Shown here: positions 46,650-55,945 of the stretch, piece after piece | How the letters are laid out: each line of letters starts with the position of its first letter | Numbering within the stretch: position 1 is the first letter of the stretch | Source of the DNA: Streptomyces sp. SCSIO 30461 | GTDB lineage: Bacteria > Actinomycetota > Actinomycetes > Streptomycetales > Streptomycetaceae | Direction of reading: 5' to 3' | DNA: 64,000 bases | Assembly (NCBI RefSeq): GCF_037023745.1 | Contig: NZ_CP146101.1 | Span: 7,110,001-7,174,000, forward strand | Translations under genes and position numbers: made by a program | The notes under the pieces: generated by a model | The model's database searches: none | Told to the model about the DNA's origin: nothing | Seen by the model: only the letters and a program-made list of their open reading frames with translations

Positions 46650-47990
46650 ATGGCCCTCAAGATCACCGTGATCGGCACCGGATATCTCGGCGCCACGCAT
46701 GCGGCGGCCATGGCGGAGCTGGGCTTCGAGGTGCTCGGCCTCGATGTCGTGCCCGAGAAGATCGAGATGCTCGCGGCCGGCCGGGTCCCGATGTACGAAC
46801 CCGGCCTCGAGGAACTTCTGGCGAAGCATGTCGCGGGCATCGAGGGATCGACCGGGCGACTGCGGTTCACCACTTCCTGGGACGAGCTGGCGGAATTCCG
46901 CGGCGATGTGCACTTCGTCTGTGTGAACACTCCGCAGAAGCACGGTGAGTACGCCTGCGACATGTCCTACGTCGACGCCGCGTTCCACGCCCTCGCACCC
47001 CGTGTCACGGGCGGCTCCCTGATCGTGGGCAAGTCGACCGTGCCGGTCGGCTCCGCCGAGCGGCTCGGCCTGCTGCTCACCGAGCGGGCGCCGGATGACG
47101 TGGAGCTGGCATGGAACCCGGAGTTCCTGCGCGAGGGTTTCGCCGTGCGCGACACCCTGCACCCGGACCGGATCGTCGCTGGTGTGCGGAGCGAGCGCGC
47201 CGAGAAGCTGCTGCGCGAGGTGTATGCGACCCCGATCGCCGAGGGCTCGCCGTTCGTCGTGACGGACTTCCCGACGGCGGAGCTGGTGAAGACCTCGGCG
47301 AATTCCTTCCTGGCCACCAAGATCTCCTTCATCAACGCCATGGCCGAGGTCTGCGAGGCCGCGGGCGGCGACGTGGCGAAGCTCGCGGAGGCGATCGGCC
47401 ATGACGAGCGGATCGGCGCCAAGTTCCTGCGGGCGGGCATCGGCTTCGGCGGCGGCTGCCTGCCGAAGGACATCCGCGCCTTCATGGCCCGTGCCGGAGA
47501 GCTGGGGGCCGACCAGGCGCTGACCTTCCTGCGCGAGGTCGACTCGATCAACATGCGGCGCCGCGGGCACATGGTGGAGCTGGCCAGGGAGGCCGTGGGC
47601 GGTGACTCGTTCCTCGGAAAACGGGTCGCGGTGCTCGGCGCGACGTTCAAGCCGGACTCGGACGACGTACGCGACTCACCGGCGCTGAACGTGGCCGGGC
47701 AGATCCACCTCCAGGGCGGCCAGGTCACCGTGTACGACCCGAAGGGCATGGCCAACGCGCGGCTGCTGTTCCCCACGCTCGGCTACGCGGACAGCGCCCT
47801 GGAGGCGGTGCGCGGCGCCGACGTGGTGCTGCATCTGACCGAGTGGCGTGAGTTCCGCGAGCTCGACCCCGCCGAGCTGGGCGGGGCGGTGTCCCGGCGC
47901 ATCGTGCTGGACGGCCGCAACGCGCTGGACGGGGCGAAGTGGCGCGAGGCCGGATGGACCTACCGGGCCATGGGGCGGCCCCGCGCCTGA
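46650..47990 (+). CDS. UDP-glucose/GDP-mannose dehydrogenase family protein
   Basis: A 446-residue NAD-dependent nucleotide-sugar dehydrogenase oxidising the sugar C6 alcohol to a uronic acid. Start ATG 46650 with AGGAG six bases upstream. Rossmann ITVIGTGYLGATHAAAMAEL, GVRSERAEKLL, the substrate loop ELVKTSANSFLATKISFINA, and catalytic Cys270 in GIGFGGGCLPKDIR; C-terminal UDP-binding GATFKPDSDDVRDSPAL. UDP-glucose is most likely. The product UDP-glucuronate would feed acidic wall or capsular polymers, in keeping with the LCP and glycosyltransferase genes nearby. Confidence 0.92.
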   Translation: MALKITVIGTGYLGATHAAAMAELGFEVLGLDVVPEKIEMLAAGRVPMYEPGLEELLAKHVAGIEGSTGRLRFTTSWDELAEFRGDVHFVCVNTPQKHGEYACDMSYVDAAFHALAPRVTGGSLIVGKSTVPVGSAERLGLLLTERAPDDVELAWNPEFLREGFAVRDTLHPDRIVAGVRSERAEKLLREVYATPIAEGSPFVVTDFPTAELVKTSANSFLATKISFINAMAEVCEAAGGDVAKLAEAIGHDERIGAKFLRAGIGFGGGCLPKDIRAFMARAGELGADQALTFLREVDSINMRRRGHMVELAREAVGGDSFLGKRVAVLGATFKPDSDDVRDSPALNVAGQIHLQGGQVTVYDPKGMANARLLFPTLGYADSALEAVRGADVVLHLTEWREFRELDPAELGGAVSRRIVLDGRNALDGAKWREAGWTYRAMGRPRA

Positions 47991-48026
47991 GGCCCACCGC
48001 CTGAGGGCGGCGGTGGGCGGTTCGGC

Positions 48027-49235
48027 TCAGACTGCGTCGAGCGACTCGATGGTCGCGTTCGACGGGCCGCGCACCGCGCTGAGGTCCAGGGCGACCGACT
48101 CCGCGTCCCGCAGCACCCGTACTGCGTTCCGCCAGGTCAGCTTGGCCAGGTCGGGCTCGGACCAGCCGCGCCGCAGCAACTCGGCGACCAGGTTGGGGTA
48201 GCCTGCGACATCGTCGAGGCCGACCGGGGTGAAGGCCGTGCCGTCGAAGTCTCCGCCGATACCGATGTGGTCGACGCCCGCCACCTCCCGCATATGGTCC
48301 AGATGGTCGGCGACCGTCGATGCCGTGGCCATCGGCTGCGGGTTGGCCGCAGCGAACGCCCGCTGGACCTTCATTCCCGCCTCGGTGGTGTCCAGCGGGT
48401 GCAGCCCGTGCGCCGTCATGTTCTCGTCCGCCGCGGCGGTCCAGGCGACCGCGGCGGGGAGGATGAACTTCGGCACGAACGTGGCCATCGCCACGCCCCC
48501 GTTCGCGGGCAGCCGCTCCAGGATGTCGTCCGGGATGTTCCTCGGGTGGTCGCAGACCGCCCGGGCCGAGGAGTGGGAGAACACGACCGGCGCTGCCGTG
48601 GTGTCCAGGGCGTCCCGCATCGTCGTCGCGGCCACGTGCGAGAGGTCCACGAGCATGCCGATACGGTTCATCTCCCGCACGACCTCCCGGCCGAACTCCG
48701 AGAGGCCGCCGATGCGCGGCCGGTCGGTCGCTGAGTCCGCCCAGTCGATGTTGTCGTTGTGCGTGAGCGTCATATAGCGCACGCCCAGCGCGTGCAGGAC
48801 CCGCAGGGTGGCGAGCGAGTTGTTGATGGAGTGCCCGCCCTCCGCTCCCATGAGGGAGGCGATACGCCCATCGGTACGCGCCGCCTCCATGTCGTCGGCG
48901 GTCAGGGCGCGGACCAGGTGGTTCGGATAGCGGGCGAGCAGCTGCCCGACGGCGTCGATCTGCTCCAGCGTGGCGCTGACCGCTTCGTCGCCGGTGTAGT
49001 CGCTCCGTACGAACACGGACCAGAACTGGGCTCCGACCCCGCCGGCCCGCAGCCGGGGGATGTCGGTGTGCAGCCGGCCGGTCTGGTCGGTGGCGATGTC
49101 GAGCCGGTCCAGGTCGTAGCGGACCTGGGCGCGCAGTGCCCAGGGCAGGTCGTTGTGGCCGTCGACCACGGGGTGGGCTGCGAGCAGGGACCGGGCCCGG
49201 TCGAGCTGGTTCACGTCCTCCACGGCGGAGTCCAC
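48027..49235 (-). CDS. membrane-dipeptidase family (M19, renal dipeptidase-like) peptidase
   Basis: A 402-residue zinc TIM-barrel dipeptidase. Metal ligands are visible: H27 and D29 in [10 protein letters not shown], Glu in [11 protein letters not shown] (about residue 131), [12 protein letters not shown] and [17 protein letters not shown], with the later GIGGDFDG Asp. There is no signal peptide, so it is a cytoplasmic enzyme that cleaves small dipeptides including D-residue substrates. It lies upstream of nothing on its strand but close to purE (9 bases between its start and the purE stop), so it may be co-transcribed with purK-purE. Confidence 0.92.
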   Translation of the reverse strand: MDSAVEDVNQLDRARSLLAAHPVVDGHNDLPWALRAQVRYDLDRLDIATDQTGRLHTDIPRLRAGGVGAQFWSVFVRSDYTGDEAVSATLEQIDAVGQLLARYPNHLVRALTADDMEAARTDGRIASLMGAEGGHSINNSLATLRVLHALGVRYMTLTHNDNIDWADSATDRPRIGGLSEFGREVVREMNRIGMLVDLSHVAATTMRDALDTTAAPVVFSHSSARAVCDHPRNIPDDILERLPANGGVAMATFVPKFILPAAVAWTAAADENMTAHGLHPLDTTEAGMKVQRAFAAANPQPMATASTVADHLDHMREVAGVDHIGIGGDFDGTAFTPVGLDDVAGYPNLVAELLRRGWSEPDLAKLTWRNAVRVLRDAESVALDLSAVRGPSNATIESLDAV

Positions 49236-49244
49236 GGGGGCCCC

Positions 49245-49808
49245 TTACTTGCCGAAGCCGAAGGCGGCGGAACCCTCGACCTTGGCCCGCAGCCGCTTGC
49301 CCTTCTCCGTCGCCTGCTCGTTCAGCTCCTGCTGGAAGTCACGCATACGGGACATCAGGTCGCGGTCCTGCGTCGCGAGGATACGGACGGCGAGAAGGCC
49401 CGCGTTGCGTGCCCCGCCCACCGAGACGGTGGCCACCGGCACGCCCGCGGGCATCTGCACGATGGACAGCAGGGAGTCCATCCCGTCCAGGTACTTCAAC
49501 GGCACCGGCACGCCGATGACAGGCAGCGGGGTGACCGAGGCCAGCATGCCCGGCAGGTGGGCGGCCCCGCCGGCGCCCGCGATGATCGCCCTCAGGCCCC
49601 TGCCGTCGGCCTGCTCGCCGTACGCGATCATCTCGCGCGGCATCCGGTGCGCGGAGACGACATCGACCTCGTAGGGGATCTCGAACTCGTCCAGCGCCTG
49701 CGCCGCGGCCTCCATGACGGGCCAGTCGGAGTCGGAGCCCATGACGATGCCGACGAGCGGGGCCGACGGGTGCGGCGCGGAGCCGGAGAGGCCGGAAGGG
49801 TGGGTCAT
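49245..49808 (-). CDS. purE: N5-carboxyaminoimidazole ribonucleotide mutase
   Basis: A 187-residue class I PurE converting N5-CAIR to CAIR in purine synthesis. [21 protein letters not shown], the active-site [12 protein letters not shown] and [20 protein letters not shown] motifs are complete. ATG 49808 overlaps the purK stop (ATGA), so translation is coupled. A 15-residue Pro/Ser lead precedes the fold. Confidence 0.96.
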   Translation of the reverse strand: MTHPSGLSGSAPHPSAPLVGIVMGSDSDWPVMEAAAQALDEFEIPYEVDVVSAHRMPREMIAYGEQADGRGLRAIIAGAGGAAHLPGMLASVTPLPVIGVPVPLKYLDGMDSLLSIVQMPAGVPVATVSVGGARNAGLLAVRILATQDRDLMSRMRDFQQELNEQATEKGKRLRAKVEGSAAFGFGK

Positions 49809-50944
49809 TCGGTGATCGTTCCCCTGAGATAGTCGGCGGCGTGACGCGCGCGTTCCAGCACGTCGTCGAGATCGTCGCCGTAGGTGTTGACGTGCCCCAC
49901 CTTGCGACCGGGCTTCACGTCCTTGCCGTACATATGAATCTTCAACCGGGGGTCGTGTGCCATGCAATGCAGGTAGCCCGCGTACATGTCGGGATAGTCG
50001 CCGCCGAGGACGTTCGCCATCACCGTCCAGGGGGCCCGGGGCCGGGGATCGCCGAGCGGAAGGTCCAGTACGGCCCGCACATGGTTGGCGAACTGGGAGG
50101 TGACCGCGCCGTCCTGGGTCCAGTGCCCGGAGTTGTGCGGGCGCATGGCGAGTTCGTTGACGAGGATTCGCCCGTCCGTGGTCTCGAAGAGTTCGACCGC
50201 GAGATGCCCGACGACGCAGAGCTCCTTGGCGATGCGCAGCGCGAGCTGCTGGGCCTGCCCGGCCAGCTCGTCGTCCAGGTCGGGGGCGGGTGCGATCACC
50301 GTGCCGCAGACTCCGTCGACCTGGCGGGACTCCACGACGGGGTAGGCGACGGCCTGCCCGTGCGGGGAGCGAACGATGTTCGCCGCCAGCTCGCGGCGGT
50401 AGTCGACCTTCTCCTCGGCGAGTACCGGGACGCCCGCGCGGAACGGTTCCGCGGCGTCCCGCTCGCTGCGGACCACCCAGACGCCCTTGCCGTCGTAGCC
50501 GCCTCGGACGGTCTTGAGGATCACAGGGAAGCCTCCGACCTCGGCGGCGAAGGTCGCCGCGTCCACCGGATCGGCGACGATCCGGTGGCGGGGGCTCGGG
50601 ACCCCGATCTCGTCCAGGCGGGCCCGCATCACGCCCTTGTCCTGGGCGTGCACCAGCGCGTCGGGGCCGGGGCGTACGGGGATGCCGTCCGCCTCCAGGG
50701 CGCGCAGGTGCTCGGTCGGGACATGCTCGTGATCGAAGGTGATCACATCGCAGCCGCGAGCGAAGTCACGCAGCGTGTCCAGGTCGCGATAGTCGCCGAT
50801 GACGACATCGCCGACCACCTGGGCCGCCGAGTCCTGGGGAGTGTCACTGAGGAGCTTGAATCTGATGCCGAGCGGGATGCCCGCCTCGTGTGTCATACGA
50901 GCGAGCTGGCCACCGCCGACCATGCCGACTACCGGGAACGTCAC
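49805..50944 (-). CDS. purK: 5-(carboxyamino)imidazole ribonucleotide synthase
   Basis: A 379-residue ATP-grasp enzyme making N5-CAIR from AIR, bicarbonate and [35 protein letters not shown], the ATP loop [16 protein letters not shown], and [17 protein letters not shown] are present. GTG 50944 has no proper ribosome site (GGGAGG directly abuts it) but lies six bases after TACCCT (complement of 50951-50956), again the leaderless geometry seen for other genes here. Divergent from gtrA. Confidence 0.95.
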   Translation of the reverse strand: MTFPVVGMVGGGQLARMTHEAGIPLGIRFKLLSDTPQDSAAQVVGDVVIGDYRDLDTLRDFARGCDVITFDHEHVPTEHLRALEADGIPVRPGPDALVHAQDKGVMRARLDEIGVPSPRHRIVADPVDAATFAAEVGGFPVILKTVRGGYDGKGVWVVRSERDAAEPFRAGVPVLAEEKVDYRRELAANIVRSPHGQAVAYPVVESRQVDGVCGTVIAPAPDLDDELAGQAQQLALRIAKELCVVGHLAVELFETTDGRILVNELAMRPHNSGHWTQDGAVTSQFANHVRAVLDLPLGDPRPRAPWTVMANVLGGDYPDMYAGYLHCMAHDPRLKIHMYGKDVKPGRKVGHVNTYGDDLDDVLERARHAADYLRGTITE

Positions 50945-51184
50945 CCTCCCAGGGTATCCGGAGCTCCATACGGTCCCGTCACGGGTAGATTTTCGTACGA
51001 TGGCACATATCGGGGTGGTGAGCGCGGACACCTTCGCGGTTGTCCACAGGCAGGTGCCAGGGACGCTGGTTAGAGTGGTCGCGTCGACGAGATCGAGACA
51101 CCTGCTGACACGACCGGGACGCATGGCGTCGATGTCGACGCCAACCGAGACCAGAACACCTGACGGACGGGGCCCCCGATCACC

Positions 51185-51694
51185 ATGAGCGAACGAGCCG
51201 CACTACGTGTGCGACTGGACCGGCTCGCGCGAGAGGTCGCCAAGTTCGGCGCGGTCGGCGCGATGGGTCTGCTCGTCAACATGGCCGCGTTCAACCTGCT
51301 GCGCCAGACCACCGAGATCCCGGTGGTCCGCGCGAGCCTGCTCGCCACCTTGATCGCGATCCTGTTCAACTACGTCGGCTTCCGGTACTTCACCTACCGG
51401 GACCGCGACAAGAGCGGACGCACGAAGGAACTGACCCTGTTCCTGCTGTTCAGCGCGGCCGGCGCGGTGATCGAGAACGGGATCCTTTACACGGCGACAT
51501 ACGGTTTCGGCTGGGACGGACCGCTCCAGAGCAACTTCTTCAAGTTCTTCGGGATCGGCGTCGCCACGCTGTTCCGCTTCTGGTCGTACCGCACATGGGT
51601 GTTCCGCGCACTGCCCGCGCGGGAGGCCGTCCAGACCGCGGAATCGTTCCTGGAGCAGCGGCGGGCGGCGGCCCCGGACCGAGTGGGTTCCTGA
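51185..51694 (+). CDS. GtrA family membrane protein
   Basis: A 169-residue protein with four predicted helices (FGAVGAMGLLVNMAAFNLLR, VVRASLLATLIAILFNYVGFRYFTY, LFLLFSAAGAVIENGILY, FFKFFGIGVATLFRFWSYRTWVF), the GtrA/DPMS flippase family layout with its RFWSYRTWVF end. Family members are thought to flip polyprenyl-phosphate sugars or support their transfer across the membrane. Synteny: Rv3277 beside purK. Ribosome site weak. Confidence 0.9.
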   Translation: MSERAALRVRLDRLAREVAKFGAVGAMGLLVNMAAFNLLRQTTEIPVVRASLLATLIAILFNYVGFRYFTYRDRDKSGRTKELTLFLLFSAAGAVIENGILYTATYGFGWDGPLQSNFFKFFGIGVATLFRFWSYRTWVFRALPAREAVQTAESFLEQRRAAAPDRVGS

Positions 51695-51712
51695 GGCCAC
51701 GCCGGCAAGGCG

Positions 51713-53005
51713 CTAGCGGATCGGGCGGTCGCGCTCCGCGCTCCGCGGGCTCACTTGATGCTCTGCGGGACCGTTCGCCTCACGGCTGAGGAACAGCGCG
51801 AAGACCGCAGGCTGCTGCTGGAGGAGTTCCAGGCGCCCCCCGTCGGCCTCCGCCAGATCACGCGCCACCGCCAGCCCGATCCCCGTCGAGTTGCGCCCGC
51901 TGATGGTGCGCTCGAAGATACGCGCGCCGAGGTCGGCGGGGACGCCGTGACCCTCGTCCGTCACCTCGATGACCGCCTGGTTGCCGGTGACCCTGGTACG
52001 CAGGGCGACCGTGCCGCCGCCGTGCATCAGTGAGTTCTCGATCAGTGCGGCCAGCACCTGCGCCACCGCGCCCGGAGTGCCCACCGCCCGCATTCCGTGC
52101 TTGCCCGAGCAGACGATCGCGCGGCCCACGCTGCGGTAGGCGGGCCGCCACTCCTCGATCTGCTGCTTCACCACCTCGTCCACGTCGAAGGCGACGGCGG
52201 AGCCGGACCTCGGGTCCCGGGAGTTGGTGAGGAGGCGCTCCACGACATCGGTGAGCCGCTCCACCTGGGTGAGCGCGACGATCGCCTCCTCCTTCACCGT
52301 GTCCGGGTCGTCCGTGGCGGAGATCTCCTCCAGCCTCATGGACAGCGCGGTCAGAGGCGTACGCAGCTGGTGGGAGGCATCCGCGGCGAGGCGGCGCTCG
52401 GCGGTGAGCATGCGTGCGATCCGCTCCGCGCTGGCGTCGAGCACATCCGCGACACGGTCGAGCTCGGGGACGCCGTAGCGCCGGTGGCGGGGGCGCGGAT
52501 CGCCCGAACCGAGCCGCTCGGCGGTCTCGGCGAGATCGGTGAGCGGCGAAGCGAGCCGGTTCGCCTGCCGAACGGCGAGCAGCACCGCGGCGACCACCGC
52601 GAGCAGGGCCACGGCGGCGATGATCAGCAAAGTGCGCCCGACCTCGCGGGTGACGGTGGAGCGGGACTCCTCGACGGTGACCCGCTCTCCCTCCTCGCCT
52701 GTGGCGGTGCCCCGGATCACACCTCCGGAAGGGCGCTCACCGATCACGATCGGGGCGCTCCCGGGGACCGTGATCTCCGCGAAGCGCTCGGGGCCGATCT
52801 GCTCGGCGAGCGCCTTGGCGTCGACGGGCTCGTGTCCGGCGACCCTGGACTCGATGACGCTGACCAGCCGCAGCGCCTCCGAGTCCACGCTCTCCTGGGC
52901 GCTGTTGCTGATCGTCCGGGTCTCCACGATGACCAGGGAGATTCCGAAGACGGCGATGACGACCAGCACCACTGCGAGCGTGGAACTGATGAGGCGGCGG
53001 CGCAC
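51713..53005 (-). CDS. sensor histidine kinase
   Basis: A 430-residue two-helix membrane kinase: helix 1 about residues 5-27, an extracytoplasmic sensor of roughly 95 residues, helix 2 about 125-146, and a HAMP-like linker (NRLASPLTDLAETAERLGSG). H-box ADASHQLRTPL with His212, then N-box LIENSLMHGG and G-boxes DEGHGVPADLGARIF and STGIGLAVARDLAE. It sits 46 bases downstream of its response regulator on the same strand. The stimulus is unknown; the neighbouring POT peptide transporter is a candidate target but unproven. Confidence 0.93.
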   Translation of the reverse strand: MRRRLISSTLAVVLVVIAVFGISLVIVETRTISNSAQESVDSEALRLVSVIESRVAGHEPVDAKALAEQIGPERFAEITVPGSAPIVIGERPSGGVIRGTATGEEGERVTVEESRSTVTREVGRTLLIIAAVALLAVVAAVLLAVRQANRLASPLTDLAETAERLGSGDPRPRHRRYGVPELDRVADVLDASAERIARMLTAERRLAADASHQLRTPLTALSMRLEEISATDDPDTVKEEAIVALTQVERLTDVVERLLTNSRDPRSGSAVAFDVDEVVKQQIEEWRPAYRSVGRAIVCSGKHGMRAVGTPGAVAQVLAALIENSLMHGGGTVALRTRVTGNQAVIEVTDEGHGVPADLGARIFERTISGRNSTGIGLAVARDLAEADGGRLELLQQQPAVFALFLSREANGPAEHQVSPRSAERDRPIR

Positions 53006-53051
53006 GGTGCCCCTTTTCTACCGGTGCTACGGGTTCGGCTCCGCGGAGCCT

Positions 53052-53729
53052 TCAGCTCTTCTCGAAGCGGAAGCCGACGCCGCGGACCGTCGCGATGTAC
53101 CGGGGGTTGGCCGCGTCGTCGCCGAGCTTCTTGCGGAGCCAGGAGATGTGCATGTCCAAGGTCTTGGTGGAGGACCACCAGGTGGTGTCCCACACCTCGC
53201 GCATCAGCTGGTCGCGGGTGACGACCCGTCCGGCGTCCCGTACCAGCACCCGGAGCAGGTCGAACTCCTTGGCCGTGAGCTGGAGCTCCTCGTCACCCAT
53301 CCAGGCGCGGTGCGACTCCACGTCGATCCGCACTCCGTGCGTCGACGGCGCCGCGGCCGGCTCCGTGGCTCCGCGCCTGAGCAGCGCCCGGACGCGGGCG
53401 AGCAGTTCGGCGAGACGGAACGGCTTGGTGACGTAGTCGTCGGCACCTGCGTCCAGACCGACCACCGTGTCCACCTCGTCGGCGCGCGCGGTCAGTACCA
53501 GGATCGGCACGGTGTGCCCTTCGGCACGCAGCCTGCGGGCCACTTCCAGGCCGTCCATTCCGGGCAGCCCGAGGTCGAGCACGACCAGATCGACCCCGCC
53601 CTGGAGCCCCGCGTCGAGGGCCGTCGGGCCGTCCTCGCGGACCTCGACCTCGTACCCCTCCCGGCGCAGGGCGCGCGCCAGCGGCTCGGAGATGGATGCG
53701 TCGTCCTCGGCGAGCAGTACACGGGTCAT
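53052..53729 (-). CDS. OmpR/PhoB-type response regulator
   Basis: 225 residues. The receiver domain has the acidic pair at 9-10, phosphoacceptor Asp52 in VVLDLGLPGMDG, Thr in VLTARADEVD and the conserved Lys in DYVTKPFRLAELLAR. The C-terminal winged helix (LTAKEFDLLRVLVRDAGRVV, KTLDMHISWLRKKLGDD, YIATVRGVGFRFEKS) binds DNA. ATG 53729 begins the family sequence MTRVLLAEDD; the 16-codon upstream extension is not family-like. Same operon as the kinase. Confidence 0.94.
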   Translation of the reverse strand: MTRVLLAEDDASISEPLARALRREGYEVEVREDGPTALDAGLQGGVDLVVLDLGLPGMDGLEVARRLRAEGHTVPILVLTARADEVDTVVGLDAGADDYVTKPFRLAELLARVRALLRRGATEPAAAPSTHGVRIDVESHRAWMGDEELQLTAKEFDLLRVLVRDAGRVVTRDQLMREVWDTTWWSSTKTLDMHISWLRKKLGDDAANPRYIATVRGVGFRFEKS

Positions 53730-54135
53730 GGGCTGATGGTAGTCCGCGAGGGGGACCTGCCGACGCATGATCCACAAGGCCTGTGAGTATGAGAGGTGAA
53801 CTTGCCTACGACCTTCAATTCCGGGCAGACGGTTCCAGATATACCTGTGATTCCAGTCTCAAGACTCACCCAGGTGCTGCTAATACCCACGTTTCCTGCC
53901 GTATGGTGACCTAACGCCTGAAGTACTCGTCAGGGACCTTTGGTCGCCTCTTGCGCCAAGGGTCTCTTTGCTGCCCGGATCCGGCCACCGCCGTGCTGGG
54001 CGCGCACGACCCGAGGGCCGGCCTCCATGGGCGTGGGACGACCGGACACCCTCGCCGCCGGTACCGGCGATCCCCCCACCGGACGCGGGCTGCGCTCATG
54101 AAGCGGCGCGCCGCGTCCAGAGCAGAAGGAACGAC
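53730..54135. other. 406-base divergent intergenic region
   Basis: It separates the two-component operon from the POT transporter gene and must hold both promoters. It is AT-richer at 53800-53930. A short frame ATG 54098 to TGA near 54151 (17 codons, basic) overlaps the transporter start and could be an upstream ORF, but nothing supports its translation. No clear operator recognised. Confidence 0.3.
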
Positions 54136-55641
54136 ATGGCGTCCAGCCTGACGAAGGACACCCCCGGGTCCCCTTCCGATGAGAAGACCTTCTTCGGTCA
54201 CCCCCGAGGTATGGCCACTCTGTTCATGACGGAGATGTGGGAGCGCTTCTCCTGGTACGGAATGCGCGCCATCCTCACGCTCTACCTCGTCGCGGGCGTG
54301 CTCGACGGCCCCCTTGAGGACCGCGAGGCCCTCGCCGCCTCCATCTACGGCGTCTACAACGCCGTGGTCTACATGGCGGCGATGCCCGGCGGCTGGATCG
54401 CCGACCGCCTCTGGGGCGCCCGCAAGGCCGTGCTGATCGGCGGCATCATCATCGCCCTCGGCCACTTCACCCTGGCGGTTCCGTCCGACACGGCCTTCTT
54501 CGTCGGCCTCGCGCTGATCGCCGCCGGTACGGGGCTGCTGAAGCCCAACATCTCCGCCATGGTCGGCGGCCTGTACGAGGGCCAGTCGAGCGCCCGCAGG
54601 GACGCCGGGTTCTCGCTCTTCTACATGGCGATCAACACGGGCGCCCTGGCGGCCCCGCTGGTGGTGGGCTACCTCGGTGAGAACGTCGACTGGCACCTCG
54701 GTTTCTCCGTGGCCGGCGTCGGTATGACGCTGGCCGTCGTCCAGTACGTCCTCGGCAGCCGCCACCTCGGCGACGTCGGCAAGGCGCCCGGCACCCCGGC
54801 GACCCCGGAGGAGAAGCGCTCCGCGCTGCGCAAGGTGCTGCTGTGGGGCGGTCTGGCCGTCGTCGCCCTGGCCGCCGACATCGTCCTGGGTACGTACGAC
54901 ATCGAGCACCTCGTGAACGTGCTGGCCGTCCTCGGCATCGTCGTGCCCGTCGTCTACTTCGTCGCGATGTACCGCAACCCGGCGCTGACCACCACGGACA
55001 AGCCCAAGATCCAGGCGTTCGCCTGGTTCTTCGCCACGGCCGTGCTGTTCTGGATGATCTACGACCAGTCCGGTTCGCTGTTGACGCTCTTCGCGGACAA
55101 CAAGACCGACCGCGTGATCCTCGGCTGGGAGTTCCCCGCCTCCTGGTACCAGTCGGTGAACCCGGCGATGGTCATCGTCCTGGCGCCGCTTTTCGCGGCC
55201 CTGTGGGTCAGGCTCGCCAAGCGCAACCGCGAGCCCAGCACCGTGACCAAGTTCGCCCTGGCGATGCTGCTCATCGGCGGCTCATTCGCCATCATGGGCC
55301 TGGCTGGCGCTGCGGCCGCGAACAGCGAGACCGGCAAGGTCACCGTCTTCTGGCTGCTCAGCGTCTACCTCGTGCAGACTCTCGGCGAGATGTGCCTGTC
55401 CCCGGTCGGCCTCTCGCTGTCCACGAAACTCGCGCCGCAGCAGTTCGTCGGGCAGATGCTGGGGCTGTGGTTCCTGGCGACCGCCACGGGCAACGCGCTG
55501 AACGGCTGGACCACCAAGCTCAACGAGCCGCTGGGCGACGCCCTGTACTACTCGATGTGGGCGGTCATCGCCGTGGTCGCGGGCCTGGTGTTCATGACGG
55601 CGGGCAAGAAGATCCGCGCCCTCATGGGCGACGTGCACTGA
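54136..55641 (+). CDS. POT/PTR family proton-dependent oligopeptide transporter
   Basis: A 501-residue major-facilitator peptide symporter, ATG 54136 with GAAGGA six bases upstream. The first helix carries the proton-coupling ExxER motif (TEMWERFSWYGMRAIL), followed by the PTR2 signature FYMAINTGALAAPLVVGYLG and the GTGLLKPNISAMVGGLY helix. The later ALFWMIYDQSGSLLTLFA helix holds family substrate-site residues. It imports di- and tripeptides. About 14 helices fit the bacterial form. Confidence 0.94.
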   Translation: MASSLTKDTPGSPSDEKTFFGHPRGMATLFMTEMWERFSWYGMRAILTLYLVAGVLDGPLEDREALAASIYGVYNAVVYMAAMPGGWIADRLWGARKAVLIGGIIIALGHFTLAVPSDTAFFVGLALIAAGTGLLKPNISAMVGGLYEGQSSARRDAGFSLFYMAINTGALAAPLVVGYLGENVDWHLGFSVAGVGMTLAVVQYVLGSRHLGDVGKAPGTPATPEEKRSALRKVLLWGGLAVVALAADIVLGTYDIEHLVNVLAVLGIVVPVVYFVAMYRNPALTTTDKPKIQAFAWFFATAVLFWMIYDQSGSLLTLFADNKTDRVILGWEFPASWYQSVNPAMVIVLAPLFAALWVRLAKRNREPSTVTKFALAMLLIGGSFAIMGLAGAAAANSETGKVTVFWLLSVYLVQTLGEMCLSPVGLSLSTKLAPQQFVGQMLGLWFLATATGNALNGWTTKLNEPLGDALYYSMWAVIAVVAGLVFMTAGKKIRALMGDVH

Positions 55642-55764
55642 CGAACGTCCGCACGGTCGCGACTCCGGCCCGGCACGCACACCGCGCGCCGGGCCGGTCC
55701 CGTAGCGCCCCGGGAACGGGGCCGGGTCATGTCCGGGCGGACGGACCCGGCGCCGCATCAGGCA

Positions 55765-55945
55765 CTAGGGCGTGTTGCGAAAGGAGCTCCGTCCGCCCGC
55801 AGGGCGGGGCCTGCGGCGTCTGGTGCGTGCGATCGCAAGGCGGAGGATCATCCTCGTACTGGACGTACGTGGATGACTCCGACAACGCAGCGAGCGTGCG
55901 TGCCAGGCGTCGCGGGCCAGGAGGGACTTTCGCAACACGCCCTAG
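55765..55945. repeat. MITE-like repeat with 19-bp terminal inverted repeats
   Basis: 181 bases flanked by perfect 19-bp inverted repeats CTAGGGCGTGTTGCGAAAG (55765-55783) and the complement (55927-55945), with CTAG at both outer ends. The termini resemble those of IS5-type elements common in Streptomyces, but there is no transposase. The interior contains short palindromes (GGACGTACGT and similar). It lies between convergent genes, and its right end supplies the TAG stop of the minus-strand surface protein. Confidence 0.75.

Noticed and set aside
54098..54151. An upstream ORF regulating the peptide transporter
   Set aside because: 17 basic codons overlapping the transporter start; no ribosome site and no residue pattern suggesting attenuation.
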